From contig JBAIAC010000051.1 in NCBI GenBank assembly GCA_037349315.1, positions 25,518,001 to 25,582,000 on the forward strand: a stretch of DNA of 64,000 nt. Reading direction: 5' to 3'. Position 1 is the stretch's first letter. Each line of letters opens with the position of its first letter. The DNA comes from Chelydra serpentina. Taxonomy: Eukaryota; Chordata; Testudines; Chelydridae. The position numbers and the translations under genes are program-made. Shown here one piece after another: positions 53,381 through 64,000 of the stretch. Below the pieces are notes generated by a model. The model searched no databases. It was not told the origin of the DNA and saw only the letters and a program-made list of their open reading frames with translations.

Positions 53381-54493
53381 TGTGACGGGTTGGGACCACA
53401 GAGACCTGCTTGGTGCTGCGACCTGGTGTGCCAAGGCTACTTCTGCCCCTGCTTCCAGGCCTTTTCCAGCTTGGGACTCCCGAATCCTGTCTGTTTTGAG
53501 CCAGATTCCACTGATCTGCTGCAAACACAGACCCAGGTCCGAGCCAATTCCACTAACAACTGTAAGGCTCCTGGAAGCGCTCTTGCCTTTGACACCCAGG
53601 TGTCCAACTTCCAAAGAGGTTCAAACCCTTAATAAATCCGTTTTACCCTGTATAAAGCTCATACGGGTAAACTCATAAATAGTTCGCCTTCTATTTCAAA
53701 GATAGAAAGATATGCACAGCTGTTTGCCTTCCCCGGGTAACAACTCGTACTCCAGGAAACTTAAGTAAAAAGTGATTTTAATAAGTACAGAAAATAGGAT
53801 TTAAGTGATTTCAAGTAGTGACAGACAGAACAAAGTGAATTACTAAATAAAATAAAATAGAACACGCAGTTCTATGTCTAATCACCCTGTGTACAGATAA
53901 AAACCTCACTAGGTCCAGTAAACAGGCTATCTTCCTTCTAGCCTGGGTCCAGCAATCACACACCCCCCTAATGTCTTTGTCCTTTGTTCAGTCTCTTTCA
54001 GGTGTCCTTGGGGGGTGGAGAGTTCTTTCTTTAGCCAGCTGAAGACAAAATGGAGGGGTTTTCTCAGGGTTTAAATAGATTTTCTCCTCTGGGTGGACAC
54101 CCCTCCCTCTCCCTGTGTGGCATCCAGTTACCAAATGGAGTTGGAGTCACATGGACAAGTCACCTGTCTATGCACAACTCAGTTCCTTCTCAGACCAGCC
54201 ACATTCCTGGCAAAGCTCAGATGTGGATTGGTGTCTGCAAGTTCTATTGTCTGTTAAGTGCTTCTTGGCTGGGCACTTAACCTGCACATTCCTTTCTCAA
54301 GAAATACAACCAATATTCATAACTTCAACTACAACAATGATACATGCATACAAACAGGAGGAATAAATTCAGTAGGTCATAACTTTCACAGAGATATGTT
54401 ACATGGCACATGTAGCATAAAGCATAGTCCAGTTACATCATGTATACATTTATAAGCATCTCCCCATACAGTTTTATGGGGTACACCGTCACA
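53381..54493 (-). mobile_element. Solo LTR, Gmr1/SCAN-like family
   Basis: 1113 bp, bounded tgtgacgggt...ccgtcaca and flanked by the perfect duplication ctcac at 53376-53380 and 54494-54498. Same orientation and clearly the same family as the LTRs at 26787-31932, but with many substitutions and an insertion of about 40-50 bp near 53900-53950 ('ggtccagtaaacaggctatc'). No internal sequence remains. Confidence 0.92.
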
Positions 54494-54498
54494 CTCAC

Positions 54499-55703
54499 AT
54501 CCACGTGAGTGCCATTAGGGATCAGAATAAGTGAGTGAACGTTAGCACGCTATCCCTTCACTCCTAGCTCTGCCACCAACTTGCCCTATGCCCCAGGGCA
54601 CATCACTAATGTAACTTGGAGTTCACCAGTCTGTACATGCACAAACTCAATGGCATCGGCAGTGCTTTCCTGGCATCGGGGAAGAGAGGCGTGAGTATTT
54701 TCAAAGACTGGCAGTGCTAAGCTGCTGCAAAGTACTTATTGTAACATCTGGGACTTTGATTTTGTTTGCAGAGCAGAACATTAATGTAACGTGGTGGGGG
54801 GTGGAGTCAGTTCTCTGCTCATTCGGCACGTGCAACTGCCCCTGAGATTCATGGGGATTAGGGCCATAATGAGCACAGCATCGGCCCCCTGGACTGAAAG
54901 AGAGAAAGGTGTGCCTTTCCTAGGGACAGCAAGAGCTCAAAGCACTTCCCGCCACAGCCACCAAACTACGGCTGCAAATCTTTGAACTAGCCTCCACTAC
55001 AATTCATTTGCTGACATTGCCTTTTCCAGCCTCATAGCTGGGTCTATGGCATTCCCTGTTTTACTGCTGGCATAACAGCAAACGAGCGTGTGCACATCAT
55101 CCGCATAAGAATTAAGATGCCCACACATTGCATAAACGTAACCTCCCTCCTGATGTAGCAGCCAAAGGGCGAAGTAGACATGCAGTTCAGCAGAAGCAGC
55201 ACATTTAACTTAAGTAAACCCAGTTATTACCAAACAGGATTGGAGCAAAGCACGCTGGCAGAAAACCTAGTCCCCGTTTTAATAAGACTGCAAGTGTGCT
55301 AAAACAGGGCTTTTTGTTGCCCTCTAGTCACTGATGAGCTGCAGGCAGGTTGTAGGGATTGACATAAATCCCACAGAACTGGCTTTTGGCCACAGGGAAA
55401 AAAATCTCAGATCTCTCCCTCTCTCTCCTTTTTTTTTAAAGGAAGTTTCTAGCCCTTGAATCAAATTCTGCACAAGGTTGAACCAGTGTAATTTTGGGGT
55501 AACATCAATGAAGTTGATGGAGATACTGCAGAGAGACCCAGGTGTAGCTGAGAGCAGAATTCAGCTTCTTTCTTTGCAATATTAACTTTGAAAACATAAA
55601 CCAAATTGTTAGAGCTCCAGCAGGGTGAAATCAGCTGGCCTCCATGTCAGCAGCTGGAGCGTGGAGGGGCCCTACCATTCCCCCCAAACACATGTGCTTA
55701 TTG
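54499..55703. other. Unique sequence with an ancient repeat scrap
   Basis: No gene. About 55455-55565 ('gaaccagtgtaattttgggg', 'tagctgagagcagaattcag') is the clearest copy of the old dispersed repeat noted elsewhere in the window. Confidence 0.4.
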
Positions 55704-55989
55704 GAGTGTTGCCAGCTCTCACCATTTTCTCACGTCTCATAATATTTGTTGTGTTTTCTAAAGTCCCAGCTCCTGGAGTCTAGTGATTATGTGAGAATCT
55801 CAACTTTCATTTTTACAAAAGGAAATTTCTAGTCCTCCCAGCTGCAGAGGAAAGCTTAAAAAATACGACCCAAAAGCACCCCAAAGGTTCAGCCACAAAA
55901 AGGCAAAGGAAAAGAACCCAAAATGTATTATTTTACACCAATATCATGATTTGGCCTTATTGATGCATTTTCAACACTTGGCAACGCTG
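55704..55989. mobile_element. hAT relic, 'agtgttgccagctct' ends
   Basis: Left 'gagtgttgccagctctcacc', right 'caacacttggcaacgctg': inverted ends of a known turtle MITE type, with 'tctcataatatt' and 'aatatcatgatttggcct' inside. Same family as 62221-62500. No target duplication found. Confidence 0.6.
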
Positions 55990-56459
55990 GGGAATGGGGA
56001 AGACGAGAGAGAACTGGTTGCACTTGAGATAGTAAGACGGTGGCAAAACATTATGGAATGAAGGGCTGGTGGGGAGAAGGTGGAATTGATGATGGATTTT
56101 GGGAGGAGGAAAGTGTACAGAAGTTTCAGATACCATAATGGGCTCGGTATAAAACCTGGATAGAGAGATCAAACTGATGGGACCATTTGCAATGGAGAGC
56201 AAATTCTTCAAGCTTTTTGCAAAGTGAGCTGCTTCCCGGTAATGTGTGGGGCGGGCAGTAAAGTTTTCCCACAGTGCACCACGGTCCTAGGGGTAGAGTG
56301 GCCACATCTGGGGGTGAGGGTGGGGCACACTAGGGACTCTAGGACATGGTTACTTTAACCTGGGTCTGCACATTGCACACCACAATGAATTACTACCCTC
56401 CACTGCACTGCCTCAGTTGCTATGGCTATTGAATAGAGGGGCAGATCCAAAGAGCCAGT

Positions 56460-56913
56460 CAGTGGCGTAGCCAGGTTCTAACACCAGGGGGAGCGAACAC
56501 ATAAAAAAGGCACCACCCCAACTCTCAGCTCGCTCCCAGCCTTGGTGAAAGAACCCAGGCCAGCAGCGGGCTGAGAGACCCCGGCTGGCAGGAGCCCGTG
56601 GTGTGAATCCCAGAGCGGGGCGGGCTGAGCAGCCACTCAGCCAGCCACCGCTCTAGGATTCCCCCCGCGGGCTCCTGCCAGCCGGGGTCTCTCAGCCCGC
56701 TGCCAGCCTGGGTGAAAGAACCCAGGCTAGCAGCGGGTTCTTGGTGGAGCCAGCGGCGGGACCCCTGCGTTCTTTTGTTGGCCCTGCGTTATTTTGTGGC
56801 TCCACCTCCATCCACTCCGTCTCCACCCTTTCAAAAGTTAAAAAGGCGCCACTTTTGGAAAATGTGCTCGGGGGAGCGGCCGCTCCCCCTGCTCCCCCCC
56901 AGCTACGCTACTG
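56460..56913. mobile_element. hAT element with perfect TSD and inner inverted repeat
   Basis: 454 bp, ends cagtggcgtagccaggt / cagctacgctactg, flanked by the 8-bp duplication gagccagt at 56452-56459 and 56914-56921. Inside, 56570-56597 (ctgagagaccccggctggca...) and 56669-56696 are inverted copies separated by about 70 bp, and 'gaaagaacccaggc' occurs twice in direct orientation. GC-rich; frames at 56712-56962 are accidental. Confidence 0.92.
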
Positions 56914-56921
56914 GAGCCAGT

Positions 56922-58640
56922 CATTCCCCAGTCCAACCCTGTGCCTACTGAGCAGGAAATAAGCAGGCAAATAGCGCCACTCGCTCCTACACCCCTGGAC
57001 CCAAGCTCTAGGATCAGGGATACAGAGCCTGCGTAAGGATGCAAGGTTGGGGGTGAGGGGAGTTCTTACTCCTCCTTAATTTCCTATATGGGGACATAAT
57101 CCAAATCACAACCCAATTTTACAGATTATAGTCAACTGATGCTGAATGCCAGGCCAATGTAGAGATTCTTCTACCTTGTGCTGGGGTTGAATTGGTCCTG
57201 GCTGGCCCCAGGATCAGGGAGGTGTAAGGGCGGCATAAAGCAGGGTGTAGCTGGACATGAGAATTGGGACCCACATCTCATGAACCCAAGCAATGAAGAA
57301 GGGAATAAACTACAGCAGTTATTCTGACCCAAAGTGAAGGCCATGTGCTCTGCCACGAGTTTGCAAAATGATGCAGCAAGGGACTGAGCTAGTTAGTGGA
57401 TACAAATATTTAAACTGTGGCTGGGTTCAAGAAGCAGCAGGAAATCTGAAGTTCAAGAGCAACTAGAATTAAAAGGGAAATGTATGCAAACCTGCTGTAT
57501 TTCACGCAGCAGGAAATAAACATGGAAGAGAGAAGATGTGGGCAATGAACGAAGCAAAGTGTGCAGGTGAGTTCAAGAGGCAGATTTGTTTTGGGAGAAG
57601 GAAGGGATTGAGGGATCTGATGAAAAGGCAGGAAAATGGGATTAAAATAAATGGAGGGAAAGTGGGCGTATTGAGCTTGCTGGCCTTTTCATGTTCCTAA
57701 AGCTTTAGGCTCTTACTACTTTACCTGTGCAATCATGATTGGTTGTCATGGAAATTACTGTAATAATGGCACACATACAGGACTGTGACTTCACTGCAGT
57801 TATAAAGAATCAACAAGGGAGGGAACGGGCTGTTTGAGAAATGGCTTTGCCCTGATGTAATTAGGACGTGGCTGTGACAGTAGTGTTAGAGACAGGATTC
57901 CATATTGTCATGATCTGTGTAGGCAGCACTTCCTTCAACAGGTGGTGTGGGGTCTTTAACCTGAGCTACGCCGGCACTTGGAGCTGGGGGTGTGATTCCT
58001 AGCTCATGGAGACAGACTCACACTGGCTCTCAAGGGTAGCGCAGGTAGCAGCAGCACGGGTCAGCCACCACAAGTGCAAACCTACCTGGATCCTGTGACT
58101 ACGCGCTTGCAGCAGTGTCCCAATCAAACCTTTGCTTTCTATAAGTCGGTATTGCAATGTGGAGCCCCTTGCCACCAACACGGGAGCTAGTGTTTCTACT
58201 GCACAAACATCACTGCATGGCATTCACCATGCTGATGTTCTAGAAACAGCTGTCAATGGCCTTCTCAAGTGTGAGAAGTTTCAAGAGAACTGGGCTCCCC
58301 AATTTACTCCCACCCTTTAGAGTGCCACTCTGTACTGGGAAGGGACTCTGTAAAAATAGCCCCTCCTTACTCAAAGGTAGCACTGGTCAGAAAACAGGCA
58401 AAAAATGTCATGAAACTATTTTCCATTTGTTAATGAAATTTTGTTTTGGATGAATCGTTCTGATCACCAGCCTAATAGGCTCCTGCTGGCTGTTATAAGC
58501 AGGTGCAATTTAGATGTGCTAAGTTGTGTTGGGAGGTGTGGAGGGGGGGAGCCTAACCAGTCCCTGAAAGCCCCAGGAGAAGGGGAAAGAACAATGGTGG
58601 AAAGATGCCAATGCCCCTGGGGCACCAAGCACTTCCAGGG
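56922..58640. other. Unique non-coding sequence
   Basis: No gene or repeat recognised over 1.7 kb. Confidence 0.4.
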
Positions 58641-58649
58641 CACCTGAAG

Positions 58650-59180
58650 ACATGTACCAGTGCTGCAGGCTAGCAGGTACGGTCAGATACACCGTACCAG
58701 TAAGATATTTATTGCCAGTACACTGCACTGGAAAGACACATTTTCAGAACCGCAGCGGCAAAAGGAGCAGAACATGGGGCCACCCGCAGCTCCGGAGCAG
58801 CTGTACTGCCCCCAGCCCCGCCCTCAGTCCTTCCACGCAGCTGCGTCTCCTGTCTGGGGTCTGTACAGCCCCGCCGGAGGACAAGGCTGGGGATAGTTCA
58901 GCCGTGCCGGAGTGTGAGGCTGCCCGGCGGCCCCACATTCTGCTCCTTTCGCTGCTGAGGTTCCTGGGAGAGCACTGTGGTTCAGAAATAGGTATCCGGC
59001 GCAGTGGGAGAACAGAGCCCCTCTCCCCCGGTTAAATGGGATGGGGAGCAGACGGGGAGAGTGCAGGGTCCCCAGGCTGGGGCGGAGAGGAGTCACGTGG
59101 GGGCGTCATATGGGGAGGTCACATGCCCCCCCTTTGTGTCCCTCCCATAAATCGCCTATGCGAACTGGTAATCTACTTGC
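58650..59180. repeat. Probable GC-rich transposon-like repeat
   Basis: The left part carries 'aggtacggtcagatacaccg' and 'taccagtaagatatttattg', of a type I recall from turtle repeats; the centre is GC-rich with 'cgcagcggcaaaaggagcag' and its inverted partner near 58940 ('ctgctcctttcgctgctgag'). Boundaries uncertain. Frames at 58652-59035 and similar are treated as artefacts. Confidence 0.4.
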
Positions 59181-59299
59181 ACCACTGACGTGTACCAAAA
59201 CTCCAGAGCACCACAGAGTTACATACTGTGACCCACACCCACTTCACACAGTGCCATGTTCCTTCCAGTGGTGGCTGGGTCACATGTAGCTGTTGATGA

Positions 59300-59420
59300 G
59301 CATGCTACAGCCTTGATTAAGAGCGCTAGAACCTATTAGCTCAGGCTTTAAGATCCAAAGGTTCCAGGTTCAACCCCTGCTGCTAACAATGCACCAGTGG
59401 CAGCAGTTCAATGGGTGGAC
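59300..59420 (+). mobile_element. Possible tRNA-derived SINE relic
   Basis: 'attagctcaggctt' resembles a pol III A box and 'ggttcaacccc' fits a B box about 40 bases later. No intact tRNA cloverleaf can be drawn, so it is not a tRNA gene. Confidence 0.4.
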
Positions 59421-59694
59421 TGTATGTAAATATTTGTAAGTAACTTAACTAATACCAGAACAAGGACACACAAAAAAAGACCCAAACCCTTTGCACGCTC
59501 ACAAATAGCTGTTGACACATACGCAGATGGACACCTAGCTACCTGCCTAGCACAAGGAAATGGAGGTTTCTGCAGATTCAAAAGTGGCAAATGTCCATTT
59601 TCCTAACACAATTAGCAGCACACCAAAGTGGAGACACAAAAGGGGAGACTATAGCTGAAAATGTGTTTCCTTGTATTTCATGGAGCATGATTCA

Positions 59695-59910
59695 CTATAC
59701 AGAAAGGATACTCTTATGGTTAAAGCACAATCTCATGAAACCTGGGTTCCTGGCTCTGCCACAGACCTCCAGTCTGACCTTGGCCAAGTCACTTATCTCT
59801 CTCACTTCCCCGTCTGTATAATGACACTTATTTTCTCCCACCCTTTTCCTGTCTTGTCTATTTAGACTGTATGCTGTTTGCTGGAGGTACTCTTATGTGT
59901 TTGTATGCAT
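59695..59910 (+). mobile_element. MIR-like SINE
   Basis: 'aaacctgggttcctggctct', 'ctgaccttggccaagtcact', 'atttagactgtatgctgttt' and 'ttatgtgtttgtatgc' follow the usual SINE order. Confidence 0.65.
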
Positions 59911-60270
59911 GGGAGGCCCTGCCCCTTCCACCTGAGGCCCCTCTCCAACCCCCTCCTTCTGTTCCCCCTCCTCACCCTCCAGAGCCATGAGCCCGCCCCC
60001 AGCCCCGCTGCAGCTGGAGGAGCCCCGGACAAACTGCACCAACTCCCGGCCACCAGCTCGCCTGCCTGACCCCCAAGCCACCCCCTGGCCTGAGCCACCC
60101 CCTGGCTGCCAGCCAGCCAAAGCAGCCAAGCCCCAGCTCCAGGCCACCAGCCCGAGCGGAGCCCCGCTGGCTTCTGGGGAGAGGGGGAGTCAGGGTGGAG
60201 CCTTGGGCCAGGCCGTGGTCACAGCCTGGATTAGGGGAGGCTTATCCTGTCCTGACACCACCCCCCATAT
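59911..60270. mobile_element. Probable GC-rich hAT-like element
   Basis: A sharply GC-rich, C-on-plus unit between 'gcatgggaggccctgcccct' and 'gattaggggaggcttatcct' whose ends form a short inverted match (gggaggc). It inflates frames such as 59987-60451, which I reject as coding. No target duplication established. Confidence 0.4.
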
Positions 60271-60499
60271 TTGTATAGTTCCTAACAATGGAGTCCTGGC
60301 CTTTCAGTGGAATAATTATACTACTACGTTATTTGCAGTATTTTGCAGTACACGGCCAGATTTTGAAGAGCTCTGCACTCTCAGTTTTCAAAAACGCTCA
60401 GTCCCCAGCAGTGCTCATTGCGACATTTATGGCTGGATTTTCTATAACTAGGATCACTGAGGGGGCTGAGTTCTTCTGAAAACCTGCCCCTAGGATCTC

Positions 60500-61060
60500 A
60501 GCAATTATGTGTTTCCTTATTCCCAGATCCTGGGTTTAAAGAAGAACACTAACTCCAAATATTTGTAATAATCTGAGTTGCTTTCCAAACCAGATTAAAG
60601 GATGAGTCAGAAGTATTCATGATTAGGAGTCCTGATGAATAAACAAGACAATGCAAAATCCTTATTCTCCTCTAAACTTTGAGGCTATTAGCAGCAGCTG
60701 AACCTGGCATTATCCCATCATCTTCAATCTAACTCTGAATTTACATAAAAGTAATAAAGTCGTTGCTGAGACGCAGGAAGGCTCAAGCGGGCTGAATTCT
60801 CTCGAAGTGCTAACTTCATCCAAATCATTCTCAAAGGGTGCTTATTGCTACAAAAATATTCATCTTGCCTTGTTTTGATCAAACCAGACAGTCATTGCAG
60901 TTCTGGTATGTAAATGCAGGGCAGGGAATGCAGCATTTATATATTTTTATTCCCAGAAAATAAGGATTTTACGCCCTCTGTTTAGCATCGAGTCAGAATA
61001 AAACTGAAAAATGTCTTCGCTTTTCTGTTTGCTTTGTAATGGGAATCAGTGGAAAGATTC
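60500..61060. other. Possible conserved non-coding element
   Basis: Repeat-free AT-rich block with motif-like words ('gatgagtcagaagtattcat', 'tgatgaataaacaagacaat', 'tatgtaaatgcagggcaggg' with an octamer-like ATGTAAAT). No open frame. Enhancer-like texture only. Confidence 0.3.
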
Positions 61061-62220
61061 CTGCCTGACAGCCCTGGGGCCTGAAGTCTTCGCTTACGCA
61101 CAGATCAGGGACAACAGGAGGGTAACCTTCCTGACAACCACCCTGTGTGTCACTCTATCTTAAATCTTAGAGCTTTATACTTCTGTTCATCACTAGATAA
61201 TCTGAGCACCCTCCATGTCAAAATCAATAGCAATAGCCAGGTCCCTACTGGACTTCATGGAGACACGGGCACCCTTCCCTTTTTGGGGTCAAAATTCTGC
61301 TTGGGTTAAGGTTTGGGGGCATTCTTAAGATTGTATTAATTTCCTCTTTTTTTTTTGGTAGAGGTTTAGGAGTAGGAGGTGTTAGTGCCAGGCGGTGCCC
61401 TGTCAATGTGCCTTGATCCGAACATCGACGGACCACCTACCTGACAGAGGGAAAGCTAGTCTCCATGCTTATTCAGTTCATTGGCCTCTCTGCTGAGTCT
61501 GTCAAAAGATAGCAATTATGAGGATTCCTCAAATGGGGACACCCATCTATTGAGAATTAGCCATGCATTTACCTATTACCTTTTGAGTACAGTGGGACCA
61601 GCAGAGCGGCTCATGCTGGAGTTCTCTCGACACAGGAGGATAGAGGAGAGGTTGCCAGAGGGGTGTTCTGTTCTTTATGCCCATTACTGTGCTGTCCAAG
61701 CCCCTCCATGGAAGCCTGGAACTCACTTCCCACCCTTGGTCTGCCAGAAGCCAGGGCCAACACAGCCGTAGAAAGTGTTCAGCTCCTGAACACACACGTA
61801 GCTTGATTTTCAAGAGTGATGACCATCTGCCAGATGTCACCAAAGTCACTTTATCCTATTGAAGTCATTGGCAGCTGCTGACTGCTGAGAACATAAGAAA
61901 CCCATGCCACTTATATAAGTGCCTAAACATATATGTTTCAAAAATCAGGGCATGGATGTGTTAACCCTTTGCCCACATCTTTCTTCCCAGGTGTTTGCAT
62001 AAGGGACAGATCGGGGAAAGGGAGATGCTGCAGCCATGCTGTCATTACAAATTATTTTTTGGACGGTTTTGGAGGGCAGCCGATTTTAATAAAAGTACTC
62101 ACTGCATGGGGCGGTGCCCATTAATATGCTTATACATCAAAGTAAGTGAATATATAGGTCCACGTATTTCCATACCAGCTGTTCACATACAACATGTCAA
62201 CAGCTGGTCATGACTTCAGG
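61061..62220. other. Unique non-coding sequence
   Basis: No gene or repeat recognised; a T11 run at about 61348. Confidence 0.35.
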
Positions 62221-62500
62221 CAGTACTGCCAACCCAAAATGTTTCAAAAATCTTAGGAACTCACGAGATTTGCTTAAAAATCATGAGATTTTAAAAACAA
62301 AATAAATGCTGGTTTCTTCTTAGTTTTGTTTTTGAGCCTTTAGGTTGCACTTGGGTCATAATCCCAAGCTTTTCTACACAACTATGCGTCTAGAAACGTT
62401 TATTTCTTTAAATGAAAAAAGAAATGTTCTCACATCAACACGACACCAGGAGCTCAGACTTGAAGAAGGCCCCCTAATGTCATGAGAATCAGCAACACTG
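62221..62500. mobile_element. hAT relic, 'cagtactgccaac' ends
   Basis: Left 'cagtactgccaacccaaaat', right 'tgagaatcagcaacactg'; contains several 'catgaga' words. Same family as 55704-55989. No duplication found. Confidence 0.6.
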
Positions 62501-62520
62501 GCATGGGTCACTAATGACAC

Positions 62521-63572
62521 AGAATCATAGAACTGGAAGGGACCTTGAGAGGTCATCTAGTCCAGTCCCGTGTACTCAAGGCAGGACTAAGTATTATCTA
62601 GATCATCCCTGACAGGTGTTTCTCCAACCTGCTCTTAAAAATCCCCAGTGATGGAGATTCCACCACCTCCCTAGGCAATTTATTCCAGTGTTTAACCACT
62701 CTAACAGTTAGACAGTTTTTCCTAATTTCCAACCTAAACCGCCCTTGCTGCAATTTAAACCCATTGCTTCTTGTCATATCCTCAGAGGTTAAGAACAACA
62801 ATTTTCTCCCTCCTCCTAAATAAACAAACTTTATGTACTTAAAAACTTATCATGTCCCCCGTCAGTCTTCTCTTCTCCAGACTAAACAAACCCAATTTTT
62901 TCAATCTTCCCTCATAGGTCATGTTTTCTAGATCTTTAATCATTTTTGTTGCTCTTCTCTGGATTTTCTCCAATTTGTCCACACCTTTCCTGAAATGTGG
63001 TGCCCAGAACTGGACACAATACTCCAGTTGAGGCCTAATCAGCATGGAGTAGAGTGAAAGAATTATTTTTCGTGTCTTGCTTACAATACTCCTGCTAATA
63101 CATCCCAGAATGATATTTGCTTTTTTTGCAACAGCGTTATACTGTTTACTCATATTTAGCTTGTGATCCACTATAATCCCCAAATCCCTTTCCGCAGTAC
63201 TCCTTCCTAGGCAGTAATTTCCCATTTTGTATGTGTGCAACTGATTGTTCCTTTCTAAATGGAGTACTTTGCATTTGTCCTTATTGAATATCATCCTATT
63301 TACTTCAGATCATTTCTCCAGTTTGTCCAGATCATTATGAATTTTAATCCTATCCTCCAAAGTAGTTGCAACCCCTCCCAGCCTGGTATCATCCTCAAAC
63401 TTTAGAAGTGTACTCTCTATGCCATTATCTAAATCACTGATGAAGATATTGAACAGAACCAGAGCCAGAACTGATCCCTGAGGGACCCCACTCGTTATGC
63501 CCTTCCAGCATGACTGTGAACCACTGATAACTTCTCTCTGGGAACGATTTTCCAACCAGTTATGCACCCATG
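62521..63572 (-). mobile_element. CR1 LINE with partial RT domain
   Basis: On the minus strand, 63567-63310 encodes NWLENRSQ, then the RT motifs GITSGVPQGSVL and LLKFEDDTRLGG, then DRIKIHNDLDKLEK. Frame 63294-62839 continues FNKDKCKVLHLERNNQ through EKIQRRATKMIKDLENMTYE, and 62801-62598 ends SRLEKHLSGMI. The catalytic block normally reads ADD; here it is EDD. The breaks between frames show a dead copy. The 3' end on the plus strand is 'agaatcatagaactggaagg'. The longest CR1 in the window, 5'-truncated within the RT. Confidence 0.93.
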
Positions 63573-64000
63573 AGCTGGATCAAACTGGTGACCCAGAAGT
63601 AAACAGCTTCCTAGGCCACTACTAATCTCCTTGCCCCACCTTTCATCCCAACCAACCTTGCATTGGGGTGGTGCTCTCTGCAGGAGCCATACACCAAAGG
63701 CCTGATCCAACACCCACCGAAGCAATGGGAGTCTTTCAATTGAGTTTAGCTAGTATTAGGGCAAATGGGGCACTTTGACTTCGCCTTGTGCTCACTTTCC
63801 CTACCAGTAAGACCAAACCAGAGGTACAGAAATGGGTCAATGAACACAACAGTAGGACAAAGCGGGCTTTACATTTACATGTATAAACCGACAAAGAATC
63901 ACAGGCTCCACCAGCTGAAATAAAGGCCTTTTATAAAGAGATAAGAAAGGCAAAAGCATCTGTTAGAAGCAACCCAGAACTCTTTCGTATTTTGCATTGT
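63573..64000. other. Unique sequence, possible LINE start at the edge
   Basis: About 63700-63735 ('aaaggcctgatccaacaccc') is an old repeat scrap. The last 110 bases, read on plus, encode KEIRKAKASVRSNPELFRIL, which loosely resembles a pre-RT segment of LINE ORF2 (KxxRKAK...NPK.F). The window ends before this can be decided. Confidence 0.3.

Noticed and set aside
59300..59420. tRNA gene
   Set aside because: Box-like motifs exist but no cloverleaf or acceptor stem pairs.
59987..60451. 154-codon frame with a Pro-rich start
   Set aside because: Begins in a GC-rich repeat and runs into unique sequence; no domain or splice context.

Overview
This window is vertebrate nuclear DNA, most likely from a cryptodiran turtle. 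The evidence is internal. It holds a tRNA-derived SINE with a CR1-type tail (22790-22955), which matches the design known for the tortoise pol III SINE. It also holds many CR1 LINE ends, a Penelope-like element with a GIY-YIG remnant, MIR-like SINEs, many hAT and Harbinger-type MITEs, and a Gmr1/SCAN-like LTR retrotransposon. Genes are not packed as in bacteria. I found no host protein-coding exon that I can defend, so this reads as an intergenic or intronic tract built of nested transposons.

Layout. 1-9.5 kb: unique AT-rich sequence, a solo LTR (2037-3198), small MITEs, two copies of one hAT family (5156-5606 intact, 8323-8578 broken) and a minus-strand CR1 (7246-8110). 9.5-20.4 kb: a palindromic hAT MITE (9468-9821), two GC-rich hAT elements with internal G-rich minisatellites (15376-16185, 18655-19585), MIR/CR1 pieces and several MITEs. 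20.4-26.4 kb: a Penelope-like 3' end, the tRNA-type SINE and CR1 fragments. 26.8-31.9 kb: a complete, young, non-autonomous LTR retrotransposon on the minus strand with one uninterrupted 935-codon gag-protease ORF, tRNA-Ser primer site, polypurine tract and 5-bp target duplication. 31.9-36.1 kb: LTR-like sequence, MITEs and CR1 ends. 36.1-40.2 kb: a full-length PIF/Harbinger transposon with two convergent genes, an intact 415-aa HARBI1-type transposase and a spliced Myb/SANT-like partner with a damaged tail; it sits inside a MIR-like SINE. 40.2-46.7 kb: LTR-like sequence carrying two small hAT MITEs, an 825-bp non-autonomous Harbinger derivative, MITEs and a CR1. 46.7-64 kb: mostly unique sequence with conserved-looking AT-rich blocks (about 50.5-51.3 and 60.5-61.1 kb), a second Penelope-like 3' end, a second solo LTR (53381-54493), more hAT copies and a long minus-strand CR1 (62521-63572).

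How the parts work together. The Harbinger transposase and its Myb-like partner are the two-protein machinery known for this superfamily; the 825-bp derivative and the smaller relatives could only have moved using such proteins. The LTR element lacks reverse transcriptase and integrase, so it must have been mobilised by an autonomous relative, and recently, since its two LTRs differ at only two positions that I could find by eye. The hAT, CR1 and Penelope pieces are all defective copies.
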